Part shown: piece after piece, positions 7,957 through 15,451 of the stretch
Position numbering within the stretch: the stretch's first letter is position 1
How the letters are laid out: every line of letters starts with the position of its first letter
Origin: Dehalococcoidia bacterium
Lineage (GTDB): Bacteria; Chloroflexota; Dehalococcoidia; UBA3495
DNA: 30,177 nucleotides
Direction of reading: 5' to 3'
NCBI GenBank assembly: GCA_030753265.1
Contig: JASMCQ010000090.1
Span: 1-30,177 of the forward strand
The notes under the pieces: generated by a model
Database searches by the model: none
What the model saw: the letters and a program-made list of their open reading frames with translations, nothing else
Told to the model about the DNA's origin: nothing
Position numbers and translations under genes: made by a program

Positions 7957-8229
7957 ATGCAACCAGTAGGTATTGCCGAGAAAAGCGTTGAGCTGGGCCT
8001 AAGCCCGGATACGGTCAGGAGTGGGCTACGCACGGGCCAGATCATCGGCCACCAGGAAACCTTTGCCGGAGGGTTCGAACGGCTGGCGGAAGTCGACGAG
8101 GAGCCGATTTTCATAAAGATGCTAAAAGCCGAGCTGGAGCGCCTACACGTGGGAATCAGCCAGCTTCACCAACTCCCAGCGCATAGACCGCCGCCACCAG
8201 CTCTCTCACGACGGCGGTCGTGGGCGTAG
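7957..8229 (+). CDS. small helix-turn-helix (excisionase/MerR-like) protein
   Basis: A 90-aa ORF. Residues about 4-32 (VGIAEKSVELGLSPDTVRSG) read as a helix-turn-helix of the MerR/excisionase-like type used by small DNA-binding proteins of mobile elements. Next come a beta-wing-like GQIIGHQETFAGGFERLAEV, an amphipathic helix (LKAELERLHVGISQLHQL, probable coiled coil) and a Pro/Arg-rich tail that may be a degraded end. AGGAG lies 5 nt before the ATG. It sits in the less GC-rich island with a transposase remnant, so a role in the element or host regulation is plausible. DNA targets are unknown, and it may be a truncated relic. Confidence 0.55.
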   Translation: MQPVGIAEKSVELGLSPDTVRSGLRTGQIIGHQETFAGGFERLAEVDEEPIFIKMLKAELERLHVGISQLHQLPAHRPPPPALSRRRSWA

Positions 8230-8429
8230 CAACCGTAGTCCCAGTCAGAGCAACACGGACCCCCGCGAGGCAGCTGGGGCTTTGCTCCAGAGCCCAAGAT
8301 TTGTCCGGACTTTGACCGCGTAATAGAGAAGGCCGCCCAAGAGACATGTATCCCTCGGACGGCGCCAGGTCGTCGGCTCACGGCTAGGTTCTCATCTGTC
8401 CACTCAAGCTTTGGTGGGAGGTCTACGTC

Positions 8430-8567
8430 GTGGTGACGAAAGAAATGGACCGAGTATTCGGTGAACGTAAATACCTCTTGTTATCCCAAGTGCGCGAGCT
8501 TAGCCGCACGTATGCGGTTGACGAGATAGCTGAGGCGGTCGAGCAGCTGTTCGACAGTCGGCGTTAG
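8430..8567 (+). CDS. small uncharacterised 45-aa protein
   Basis: A short ORF starting GTG-GTG (8430 or 8433) and ending TAG at 8565-8567. GGGAGG at 8416-8421 gives good ribosome-site spacing. The product has two probable helices: KEMDRVFGERKYLLLSQVRE and RTYAVDEIAEAVEQLFDS. The residue mix is that of a real soluble helical protein, unlike the surrounding frames. It follows the HTH gene by 200 nt on the same strand. No family recognised. Confidence 0.4.
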   Translation: MVTKEMDRVFGERKYLLLSQVRELSRTYAVDEIAEAVEQLFDSRR

Positions 8568-9045
8568 TGCATTTGGCAGCACCGGGTATCTATGTGAGCA
8601 TGGAATATGTAGCGGGCATTTGCACTGCCACCGGTGTCTCCTGAGAGGCAGTCTTCGACGCCTGCATCGCAATCAGGGACAGATAGCAGTGGGGCGTAAC
8701 CTTCCGTAGCCGCCGAACCGTGATGTGGTTCAGAGAGCGTCTTCCCTTCGGGCGTATTCCGGACACCGTAGCCGGTAAGTAGCTTCGGGTGTGTGGGGTT
8801 CAGGTTCACCACCGGGTGGGTACTGTATTGCCAGCGCACGAGCGAGAGGAACTTCCGGCCAGAATATCCCGCATCCGCCATAATCGAGGGCGCGACTTAC
8901 CCCCGCCTTGGCCACGGGGCCAGAGATTGGGGGGAATTCGAGCAGTAGCCGGCGCTCCGCCATCGGCAGTCAGGCCAAAGCCCAGCACTGGGTCAGGACC
9001 AGTGTGGCCTAGCCTCGCTTTGATGGTCGAGGCGGTGTCGCCCAA
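8564..9045 (-). pseudogene. frameshifted DDE transposase remnant (IS4/IS5-like)
   Basis: Three minus-strand frames in succession carry pieces of one transposase. They are KARLGHTGPDPVLGFGLTAD (about 9020-8960), RLLLEFPPISGPVAKAG (about 8955-8905) and IMADAGYSGRKFLSLVR with PVVNLNPTHPK (about 8885-8785). The ADAGY-S-x-x-F block followed by PVxxLNP is the second-Asp region of IS4/IS5-type DDE transposases. At least two frameshifts separate the pieces and the C-terminal Glu region is not recognisable, so the element is dead. No terminal inverted repeats were identified. Confidence 0.6.
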
Positions 9046-9057
9046 ACTGGCCGTTGA

Positions 9058-10050
9058 TCAGCGGCGGGCGGGGCTCTTGATGTTCACGTCGACCCAGTTG
9101 CTCTGTATGGTTGCCCGGGCCTCATCCTCGCCGATCCCGCTGGCGGCGGCGCAGGCGCTAGTCTCTTCCCAAATGGCGTCGGCATCACCCATCATCAAGT
9201 ACTTCTTGTGCTGGTCCTCGTGCTCGATGCCCAGGGCCCTTCCCACCAGAGTGAGGTAGTGCTCCACCTTTAGCGGATAGTCCATCTCGTAGCGGCACAG
9301 GCCCCGCTGGCAGCCGTGATAGAGCGTGCAGTAGACGTCAGCGTTGGCATCCACGGCGTCACGGAAGGTCTTGCCGAGGGTTTCTTCAAACCCGTCCTCG
9401 CCCAGGCTTGCCAGCAGCGCCGGGGTGCACTGGCGCCCCAGTTTCTTGTTGACACCCAAGTCCAGCGGGTTCACCCCGGGCAACGCGGAAAGGATCTGGA
9501 TGACGCTGCGGGCCTCCGCATCCGACTGGGCGCTGCCAGTGTGGTAATGTACGGCCACGTCCACCGCCGGTTGCGGCTGGAAGTCCAGCTTGTCCAGGTT
9601 CTCCACCAGGAACTCGGCAACGTGCTGGAAGAAAAACTCCTCCCGCATCTCCATGATTTCGTCGTAGAACATGATGCACGAGGGGCACCACATCACCACC
9701 CGTTTCGGGCTGAACTTCATGAAGTTCCGGGCCGTGGCCGAGGCGACGGAGTAAGCGGGTTTGGTGTCGCCCCTCCGGTGGTGCTGGATGCCGCAGCAGT
9801 AGGCCGCACCGGCCACTGCCACAAAGTCGACATTCAGCAGCTTGAAGATGTCCATCACCGTGCGCACCAGATGGGTCGTCTTCAGCACGTTGCATCCCAG
9901 GAAGAGGACCACCTCGGCGGGCTTCACTTCGCCCTTGGGCGCGGCCATCAGCCATTCCCGCTCCTCGGGCACCGACTGCAGGCCGTGGAGGACCGTCCCC
10001 TCCCTGAAATACTTCGCGTAAAATGATCTATCTTTATTCCCTTGGGACAT
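9058..10050 (-). CDS. HdrB-like CCG-domain iron-sulfur protein
   Basis: A 330-aa cytosolic protein related to heterodisulfide reductase subunit B and other (Fe-S)-binding CCG-domain oxidoreductases. The first CCG motif is intact: Cys53, Cys85-Cys86 and Cys122-x2-Cys125, matching the C-x31-CC-x35-C-x2-C spacing of HdrB, which holds a noncubane 4Fe-4S cluster. The second motif is degenerate: the YHTGSAQ position lacks its Cys, the CC pair is QC (Cys208), and the last part is YCTLYHGCQRGLC (Cys241, 247, 252). It may hold one cluster or an altered second one. GGAGAGAGAG precedes the ATG at 10050. No HdrA, HdrC, flavoprotein or dehydrogenase partner is adjacent, so its electron partners are unknown. 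Confidence 0.8.
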   Translation of the reverse strand: MSQGNKDRSFYAKYFREGTVLHGLQSVPEEREWLMAAPKGEVKPAEVVLFLGCNVLKTTHLVRTVMDIFKLLNVDFVAVAGAAYCCGIQHHRRGDTKPAYSVASATARNFMKFSPKRVVMWCPSCIMFYDEIMEMREEFFFQHVAEFLVENLDKLDFQPQPAVDVAVHYHTGSAQSDAEARSVIQILSALPGVNPLDLGVNKKLGRQCTPALLASLGEDGFEETLGKTFRDAVDANADVYCTLYHGCQRGLCRYEMDYPLKVEHYLTLVGRALGIEHEDQHKKYLMMGDADAIWEETSACAAASGIGEDEARATIQSNWVDVNIKSPARR

Positions 10051-10226
10051 TCTCTCTCTCCAATTCGGGGCCTAGCTGGGTTCTCCGGTCCGGACTAGGG
10101 AGCCGCGTGCTTCAGTCGCGGTTTCCACCGGCCGTAAGGGCTTGAGATGGGCGCTCGCCGGCCGGCGCCGGTACGGGAAAAGAGGGCGCCCACTATCATC
10201 TGATAACGGCCCAGATGGGTGAGAGT

Positions 10227-11885
10227 TTAGTTTGCGGTGCCGCCGGTGTCAACGTCGGCCGCGGTGCGGTGGGCCGGGGTTGTCCAGTCGCCGTGTTTCA
10301 GCGCCGTTTTGATGCGAGCCAGGCGCTGTCGCGCCTGCTTAGCAAGCCCGGCGGGCAGCTCGCCGGGGTTGTAGGCCGCCTGCCAGACGGCCTCGGTAAA
10401 CCAGACGAGCTGCCGCCGGACCTTGGGGTTGCCGGCGGTGGCCGCCCCGGCGTAGTCTCCCACGGTCTGCCACGGCTTCCGGCGGAGGCCGGTCTTCCGC
10501 TGCAACAGTTTTTCCAGCCGGCTGTACAGCTTCAGCAGCTCCCGGCGGCCCTCCCCGGACATCGCGCCACGATAGGTCAGGGGCGCCCACGGGCTAATTG
10601 CCTTCCGCTGGGACCGGGCGCGCGCCCAACGGAGCAACAACACCGTCAACAGTATCACCGGTCCAACCAACGAAAATACGGGGTTGCGCAGCCCATCCAG
10701 CAACCGGCCCGCGAGTTCGGACGGGGCCGACTTCACCGCATCGTAAACGTCATCGCCAACGCCTCCCTGGAACAGATAACCAACGCCGGAGTCGACCCCG
10801 CCCGTGATTACCTCCTCCTGACGGGGACTGCTGTCGAACGGGACCCAGCCGTGATTGGCGAAATACACCTCGGCCCAGGCGTGGGCATCCCTCTGTCTCA
10901 CCTTGTAAGCGCCGGACAGCGGGTCCCGGACGCCCGGAAGGTAGCCGACGGCGAGGCGGGACGGCAACCCGGAGGCCCGGGCCAGCATCACCGTGGCGGT
11001 TGCGTAGTCCATGGCGTTGCCGGGCTTCCCCTCGACCAGGAACTCCTCCAGCGTCACCGAAGGGGTTAGCTCGGAGGGCCTCGCCGGGTCGTAGCTCGCC
11101 TGCCGGGACAGATGGCCGACAATGCGCTCCATCGCGTCGAAGTCACTACCTGCTCCGATGGTGATTTGACCGGCCAGCAGACGGAGGGCCCGCTCCGAGC
11201 TTGGCGGCAGACTGATTAGGTGGGGGTCCGCCACCCAGGCGGAGTCCCGGCGCAGCCGCTCCGGACTGTGCCTGGGATAGGCCGAAAGCACCCGGTAGGA
11301 GTTACCCTGATGGACCCCGAGTTCATCCAGAGAACCGTCTTCGGCGGAGAGGCGCAAAGCTCGATAGCCCATGAAGACCGCGTCGGGATGGTCCCGTTGC
11401 ACGTAGAAGGTCTGGTAATACAGTATGCGATTGTCACGGTCAAAGCTGTCCCGGTTGAACCAGACGCCTTCCTCTTCGGTCGAAGGTGCCAGGTTTTTGG
11501 GGGTAGTATCGATCCGCCAGGTCCCGCCATCGAAGTGCTCCAGGGTCCGGCCCTGCCAGTAGCTAGAAACCTTGCTGCGGACGAAGAATGCCGTGCCGCC
11601 GTTGGAATAGGTTCCCGGTTCGGTCCCGAAAACGTTCGGCTTAGGCTGGCCGGGCCCGGCTCCCTGGCCTGCCGGCGTCCCCGACGTACCCCTACTTTCA
11701 GAAGGTCCATCCGGCCCGCCCGACGCCACGTCATCCCCCGGGCCGGCGCCGGATCGAGAGAGGTCACTTGGGAACAGTTCGCCACCGTTTTCCGGATTGA
11801 GCGTTCGCGCGATCTCGGCGAGGCTTGCTTCGTTCGGGGCATCTCTTTCGCGAAGGGAGGCGCCGGCGTAAGGCACGACGGTCAC
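10227..11885 (-). CDS. transglutaminase-like protein, C-terminal part of a TgpA-type gene; catalytic Cys is Ala
   Basis: A 552-codon ORF. It has an extracytoplasmic linker and beta region (about 1-230), a transglutaminase core (about 245-360), one membrane segment (about 402-419) and a cytoplasmic DUF4129-like tail. The core keeps His335 in DAHAWAEVYF and Asp351 in GWVPFDSSP. Where active enzymes have the nucleophilic Cys there is Ala291 (GNAMDYATATVMLARASG, codon GCC at 11013-11015), so protease or transferase activity is doubtful. The GTG at 11885 has no good ribosome site. The frame continues upstream through a TAA (11910-11912) into the membrane-domain ORF, so this is probably the second half of one gene. 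The cluster order is moxR, DUF58, then this. Confidence 0.75.
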   Translation of the reverse strand: MTVVPYAGASLRERDAPNEASLAEIARTLNPENGGELFPSDLSRSGAGPGDDVASGGPDGPSESRGTSGTPAGQGAGPGQPKPNVFGTEPGTYSNGGTAFFVRSKVSSYWQGRTLEHFDGGTWRIDTTPKNLAPSTEEEGVWFNRDSFDRDNRILYYQTFYVQRDHPDAVFMGYRALRLSAEDGSLDELGVHQGNSYRVLSAYPRHSPERLRRDSAWVADPHLISLPPSSERALRLLAGQITIGAGSDFDAMERIVGHLSRQASYDPARPSELTPSVTLEEFLVEGKPGNAMDYATATVMLARASGLPSRLAVGYLPGVRDPLSGAYKVRQRDAHAWAEVYFANHGWVPFDSSPRQEEVITGGVDSGVGYLFQGGVGDDVYDAVKSAPSELAGRLLDGLRNPVFSLVGPVILLTVLLLRWARARSQRKAISPWAPLTYRGAMSGEGRRELLKLYSRLEKLLQRKTGLRRKPWQTVGDYAGAATAGNPKVRRQLVWFTEAVWQAAYNPGELPAGLAKQARQRLARIKTALKHGDWTTPAHRTAADVDTGGTAN

Positions 11886-11909
11886 CTGAGGTGGGCCGAT
11901 GAGGTTGAG

Positions 11910-12536
11910 TTAGCCCCGGGGCATCAGCCAGAAGGCCAACCCGGCCAGGCCGAACACCGCACAGGCAACCCTTATCCAATAGGGAATCATGGCCGGGCGG
12001 GCGGGCCGGTGGTGAATCCAGTGTACTTTGGCGCCCCTGATCCCGTCCTCCAAGAAGGACACGGTCAGAAAAGCCAGGAGCGCCACCACGAACCCCATCA
12101 CGAACACGCCGAAGCTGGGATCAAAAGCCTGCTGGCTGGCGAAAAACAAGGCGCTCCCGCTGAGGACCATGCCACCGTACAACCCCCCTCGGGTCCGGAA
12201 GTCGAAGCTGGCCAGGGCCTGCACCAACACCAGGAAGTGCCCCATTGGTAGCCAGTTGCCGTTAATCGCCTCCAGCATCTGGGACCGCATGAAGAGAAAG
12301 AGGGCCATCACCAGGCCGGCGATGAACAGCGACCGGATGAGAGACCCCTGGTGGCGCCAGCGCCATCCCAGCCCGTTGCCAAGGGTCCCGAGACCCCCGC
12401 CGATCAGGGACAGCCAAAGGTTGCCGCCCACCCAGGCCAGCGCTAGTGCCGCCAGCCATAAGGAGAAAACGGTCAGGACCCGCAGCCGCAGCGAGTCCTC
12501 TATCCGGGGGGAGAACAACCGGGACGCCCAGTTCAT
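11910..12536 (-). CDS. TgpA-type N-terminal membrane domain (DUF3488-like)
   Basis: A 208-aa integral membrane protein with about seven hydrophobic segments, for example RVLTVFSLWLAALALAWVG, FVMGFVVALLAFLTVSFL and the last near AVFGLAGLAFWLM. It matches the membrane half that normally precedes a transglutaminase domain in TgpA-like proteins. The ORF ends with MPRG then TAA (11910-11912); the same frame goes on as LNLIGPPQVTVVPYAG into the transglutaminase ORF. The ATG at 12536 was chosen because hydrophobic sequence starts soon after; 29 nt separate it from the DUF58 stop, and its ribosome site is weak, suggesting coupling. Confidence 0.65.
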   Translation of the reverse strand: MNWASRLFSPRIEDSLRLRVLTVFSLWLAALALAWVGGNLWLSLIGGGLGTLGNGLGWRWRHQGSLIRSLFIAGLVMALFLFMRSQMLEAINGNWLPMGHFLVLVQALASFDFRTRGGLYGGMVLSGSALFFASQQAFDPSFGVFVMGFVVALLAFLTVSFLEDGIRGAKVHWIHHRPARPAMIPYWIRVACAVFGLAGLAFWLMPRG

Positions 12537-12564
12537 GGCTGCCGGTCTCGTTCGTCGAGTTCCA

Positions 12565-13905
12565 TCATCGAGGCCGCCTTTCTTCGGAGGGCCCGTTGGT
12601 GGAACTGGAGACTTGAGGGATTTGGCCGCCGGTCCCAAGCCTGCCAGAGGGTATCTGCTTGGAATGTGAAGGCCCGTTCAGGTTTCCCAGAGATTGCAAC
12701 GCCTCGCCCAGCTTTCCCTTCGCACACCGGGCCACCGGAATCTTGGCCAGGTGCAAGGGCTTCAATGCATCGGCATCGGCCTCGCCGCCGTTCTTCCGGT
12801 CGCCAAACTCGTCGAAGGCCACCACCACCAGCCGGTGCAGTTTCGGGGCCGCCCGGACGATTGCCTGCACCGCCGCCGTATCGGCGAGGGACACCGCCAC
12901 CAGTGCGCTGGAACCGCGGGGCAACTCGGCCAGAGTCTCGGGAAGCCCGAGGCCGTCACCGGGGGCGACCCGGGCCAGGCTCTCGAGAAGCGGCGCCCGC
13001 GATAACGCCGCCAGCTCGCCGCGGCTGATCCCCGGGCCAGGATCCTTGCCGCGAACGCCGCCGCCCAATACGTGCACCGGGACCCGATGCCGCCAGGCGT
13101 AATCGGCGACGCTGGCCACTACCTTGATCCCATACTCCAGGGTAGTCTCCTTGCCCTCTCCCCAGACGTGAGTGGCGTCGAAGGCCAGGTAAAGGGTGGC
13201 GTCGGCCGGGTCTTCGAATTCCTTGACCATCAACCGGCCCAATCTGGCGGTGTTGCGCCAATGGATGCGGCGCTGGGGGTCGCCGGGGAGGTAGTTGCGG
13301 GAGCCGGCCAGGTCGGTGCCGGTCGCGGACTTGCGGGAGTGAGGCGATTCTCCGGACGCCCCGTCGGCCAAGGCCATGCGCTGCAAGGGATACACCTTGG
13401 GGTAGACCAGGACCGGCTGGGGCGCCGTCAGGCGGACCCGGCGCCGGAAAAGGCCGAACGGGGCCGATGACTCGGCCACCAAAGGACTCAGGTGATGCAT
13501 TCCCCGCTGGAAGGCCTCGACGGTGGACACCATGGAAACTTGGCCCGATGTTGATACCTCGGTGACGAAGAAGCGTCGCAGGCGGCTGCCCGGCGCCGCC
13601 AGCGGGCAATCATAAAACAGGCTGAGCACGTAACTGGGCCACGGCGCGCGGCCCCGCAGAGTTATCTTGATCCGGACCGGGTCATCCTCGGCCGGCCCGG
13701 CGCGGCCTCGTTTGGCATCGGGCCGTTCTACGCTTCGCTCGGCCGCCAGAAACGCCACTCCCAACCAGGGGAAAGCTGCCGAGAGGAGGACTATTCCCCA
13801 TAGGACCGCGTCAACCAGGTAGAGCCAACCCACCTGGGTCGGGCGGGCCAGCAGAAACAACACCACGGCGGCGGCAAGAAAACCAACCCCCTTGGCGGTA
13901 ATCAT
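12565..13905 (-). CDS. DUF58-domain protein
   Basis: A 446-aa membrane-anchored protein. Two N-terminal membrane segments (about 6-22 and 28-54) are followed by a beta-rich region and the DUF58 signature YLPGDPQRRIHW (205-216), then a vWA-like domain. DUF58 proteins are encoded with MoxR ATPases and TgpA-like transglutaminases in many bacteria, where the set is thought to act at the envelope; the exact role is unknown. The ATG at 13905 starts 16 nt after the moxR stop, with GGAG overlapping that junction, so the genes are co-transcribed. The C-terminal 60 residues are low-complexity and Ser/Gly/Pro-rich. Confidence 0.85.
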   Translation of the reverse strand: MITAKGVGFLAAAVVLFLLARPTQVGWLYLVDAVLWGIVLLSAAFPWLGVAFLAAERSVERPDAKRGRAGPAEDDPVRIKITLRGRAPWPSYVLSLFYDCPLAAPGSRLRRFFVTEVSTSGQVSMVSTVEAFQRGMHHLSPLVAESSAPFGLFRRRVRLTAPQPVLVYPKVYPLQRMALADGASGESPHSRKSATGTDLAGSRNYLPGDPQRRIHWRNTARLGRLMVKEFEDPADATLYLAFDATHVWGEGKETTLEYGIKVVASVADYAWRHRVPVHVLGGGVRGKDPGPGISRGELAALSRAPLLESLARVAPGDGLGLPETLAELPRGSSALVAVSLADTAAVQAIVRAAPKLHRLVVVAFDEFGDRKNGGEADADALKPLHLAKIPVARCAKGKLGEALQSLGNLNGPSHSKQIPSGRLGTGGQIPQVSSSTNGPSEERRPR

Positions 13906-13921
13906 CGAAGGGGGAACTCCA

Positions 13922-14812
13922 TCACAGTGGTACTCGAACCTGCTCTAAGATGCGGGATATGGCCTCTCTCCCGGTTTCTATGTCCTGGTCCGATCCGATC
14001 ATGACCCGGTGGGACCACACGTAGGGCGCCAAATCTTGCACATCCTCCGGCACGATGTAGGAGCGGCCGGCGAAGGCAGCCCAAGCCTGGCAAGCCCGAA
14101 GCAGGGCCGCCGATCCCCTGGGGCTCACGCCCACGGAAACCATGTCGTCCGCTCGCGAGGCGCCCGCCAGATTGACGATGTATTCCCGCACCGATGGGGC
14201 CGACTCTACTTTTGCGACGCTCTCCTGCATCTCCACCACCGCGGCCTTCGACAGTATCGGGGACAGCTGAGCATACTCCTGCCCCGACCGGCTGAGGATC
14301 TCCAGCTCTTGCTCCGGCCTGGGCAGGCCCAGGGTCATCGAGATCATAAACCGGTCAAGTTGGGAATTGGGCAAGGGGAATGTCCCATAGCTCTCGATCA
14401 GGTTCTGGGTGGCGATGATCATGAAGGGCCGGGGCAGGGGCCACACGTTCCCATCGGCGCTGACCAGCCCTTCGGCCATGGCCTCCAGGAGCGCCGATTG
14501 GGTACGGGGCCCGGTCCGGTTAAGCTCGTCGGCCACCACAACGTTGGCGAAAATTGGGCCGGGGACAAACTCGAACGCCTGCTTTCGCATGTCGAATATC
14601 GCCGCCCCGGTGATATCGCTGGGCAGCAGGTCCGGCGTGAACTGGATACGGGAAAATTCGCCGTCAATGGAGGCGGCGATGGTCTTGGCCAGCAGAGTCT
14701 TGCCGACGCCGGGCAGGTCTTCCAGGAGAACGTGCCCTTGGGCGAAGAGCCCCAGCAGGGCCAAACGGATATTGCGCCGGGAGGTGACGACCACACTGCC
14801 TATCTTGTCCAC
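13922..14812 (-). CDS. MoxR-family AAA+ ATPase
   Basis: A cytosolic MoxR-type AAA+ ATPase, 296 codons from the GTG at 14812. Walker A is LPGVGKTLLAK (33-43) and Walker B VVVADELNR (91-99, Asp95/Glu96); sensor 1 is IIATQN and the Arg-containing QLDRFM follows. MoxR proteins are chaperone-like ATPases acting with DUF58/vWA partners, here the next gene. This GTG lacks a ribosome site. The family N-terminus (DRFERLVDKIGSVVV) extends upstream in frame to a TAG at 14831-14833 and then on to an ATG with GGAGG at 14893. The true gene is therefore probably 13922-14893 with one internal TAG. Confidence 0.85.
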   Translation of the reverse strand: MDKIGSVVVTSRRNIRLALLGLFAQGHVLLEDLPGVGKTLLAKTIAASIDGEFSRIQFTPDLLPSDITGAAIFDMRKQAFEFVPGPIFANVVVADELNRTGPRTQSALLEAMAEGLVSADGNVWPLPRPFMIIATQNLIESYGTFPLPNSQLDRFMISMTLGLPRPEQELEILSRSGQEYAQLSPILSKAAVVEMQESVAKVESAPSVREYIVNLAGASRADDMVSVGVSPRGSAALLRACQAWAAFAGRSYIVPEDVQDLAPYVWSHRVMIGSDQDIETGREAISRILEQVRVPL

Positions 14813-14893
14813 CAGCCGCTCAAACCGGTCCTAGAAGGAATCCTGAGCACGGAAACCGTTGGTGGATGCGTGAGAATCATGTTGCAACAGCAT
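14813..14893 (-). other. 5' end of moxR upstream of an in-frame TAG
   Basis: ATG at 14891-14893, preceded by TAGGAGGGCAG (GGAGG 9 nt upstream), opens 20 codons ending AQDSF. Then TAG (14831-14833) is followed in the same frame by DRFERLV, which is normal MoxR N-terminal sequence. The best start signal of the operon is thus separated from the ATPase by one amber codon. Confidence 0.55.
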
Positions 14894-15379
14894 GGAAACT
14901 GCCCTCCTAATCCGGCGAGAACATCTTTGAAGTCACTGCTTTGTCTGTACCAAATACGTTCATTGAGCCCAGCGCCCACAGGTGGTCTCAGGGCGCCCGC
15001 CGGTAAACAAGGTACACACCTTCAACGTAAGCTGAGGGTGTCCCGGCCAGACCCGGGTATCGTTGGCGTCATGGCCTTTCCGGGCTTCTGAGACCGTGGC
15101 CCAAGGTCTGGACGGCCTCCTGGTCTCCGGCCTGCCGTTGCGGGCCGGATCGGAAGCTGTTCCTTTTCTTCCCAACGAAAACGAGGAGTACACTCCTATT
15201 GATGCTACGGTGGGGAGGTTGACCGGACAAGGGTGCTGCCTCCTACTGCGATTGGGAGTGGGCCTGTTCAGTGTGGGAGATACGGCCGAAGGAGGGGGGC
15301 CTTTCCCTGAAGGCAGCGGCCACGGGTGAGGCGAAACGGGAGGCCGGAGCGGTGGAAGGGGTGACGGAGGGGAGATCGG
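14894..15379. other. non-coding region between moxR cluster and ggt
   Basis: About 490 nt with no convincing gene on either strand. It should contain the moxR-cluster promoter (minus strand), but no consensus-like -35/-10 pair could be assigned. Confidence 0.35.
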
Positions 15380-15413
15380 TCAGAAAGAGTTAGGGGCGGT
15401 TCGTGACCGCCCC
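15380..15413 (-). terminator. terminator after the gamma-glutamyltransferase gene
   Basis: A perfect 8-bp stem, GGGGCGGT-TCGTG-ACCGCCCC, at 15393-15413. Read on the minus strand it is followed by TAACTCTTTCT, a modest T-rich tract. It lies about 40 nt beyond the stop codon at 15452. Confidence 0.6.
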
Positions 15414-15451
15414 ACGCGATGCGATAGGCCGAATTTGGGCTGGAAGCCGGG

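Noticed and set aside
8060..8090. GGTTCGAA-like T-loop sequence suggesting a tRNA
   Set aside because: No matching acceptor, D or anticodon stems; it lies within the coding frame of the HTH protein.
11220..12251. 343-codon plus-strand ORF across tgpA
   Set aside because: Antisense to transglutaminase and membrane segments that are clearly coding on the minus strand.
14831..14833. TAG in moxR as pyrrolysine or a reassigned codon
   Set aside because: TAG ends other genes normally in this window, the site is in a variable N-terminal extension, and there is no sign of pyl genes; error or mutation is simpler.
14009..15091. 360-codon plus-strand ORF across moxR
   Set aside because: Antisense to Walker A and B motifs of MoxR; composition is Gly/His/Arg-rich without secondary-structure pattern.
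15063..15329. 88-codon plus-strand ORF before ggt
   Set aside because: No ribosome site, low-complexity Gly-rich end and no recognisable family; treated as non-coding.
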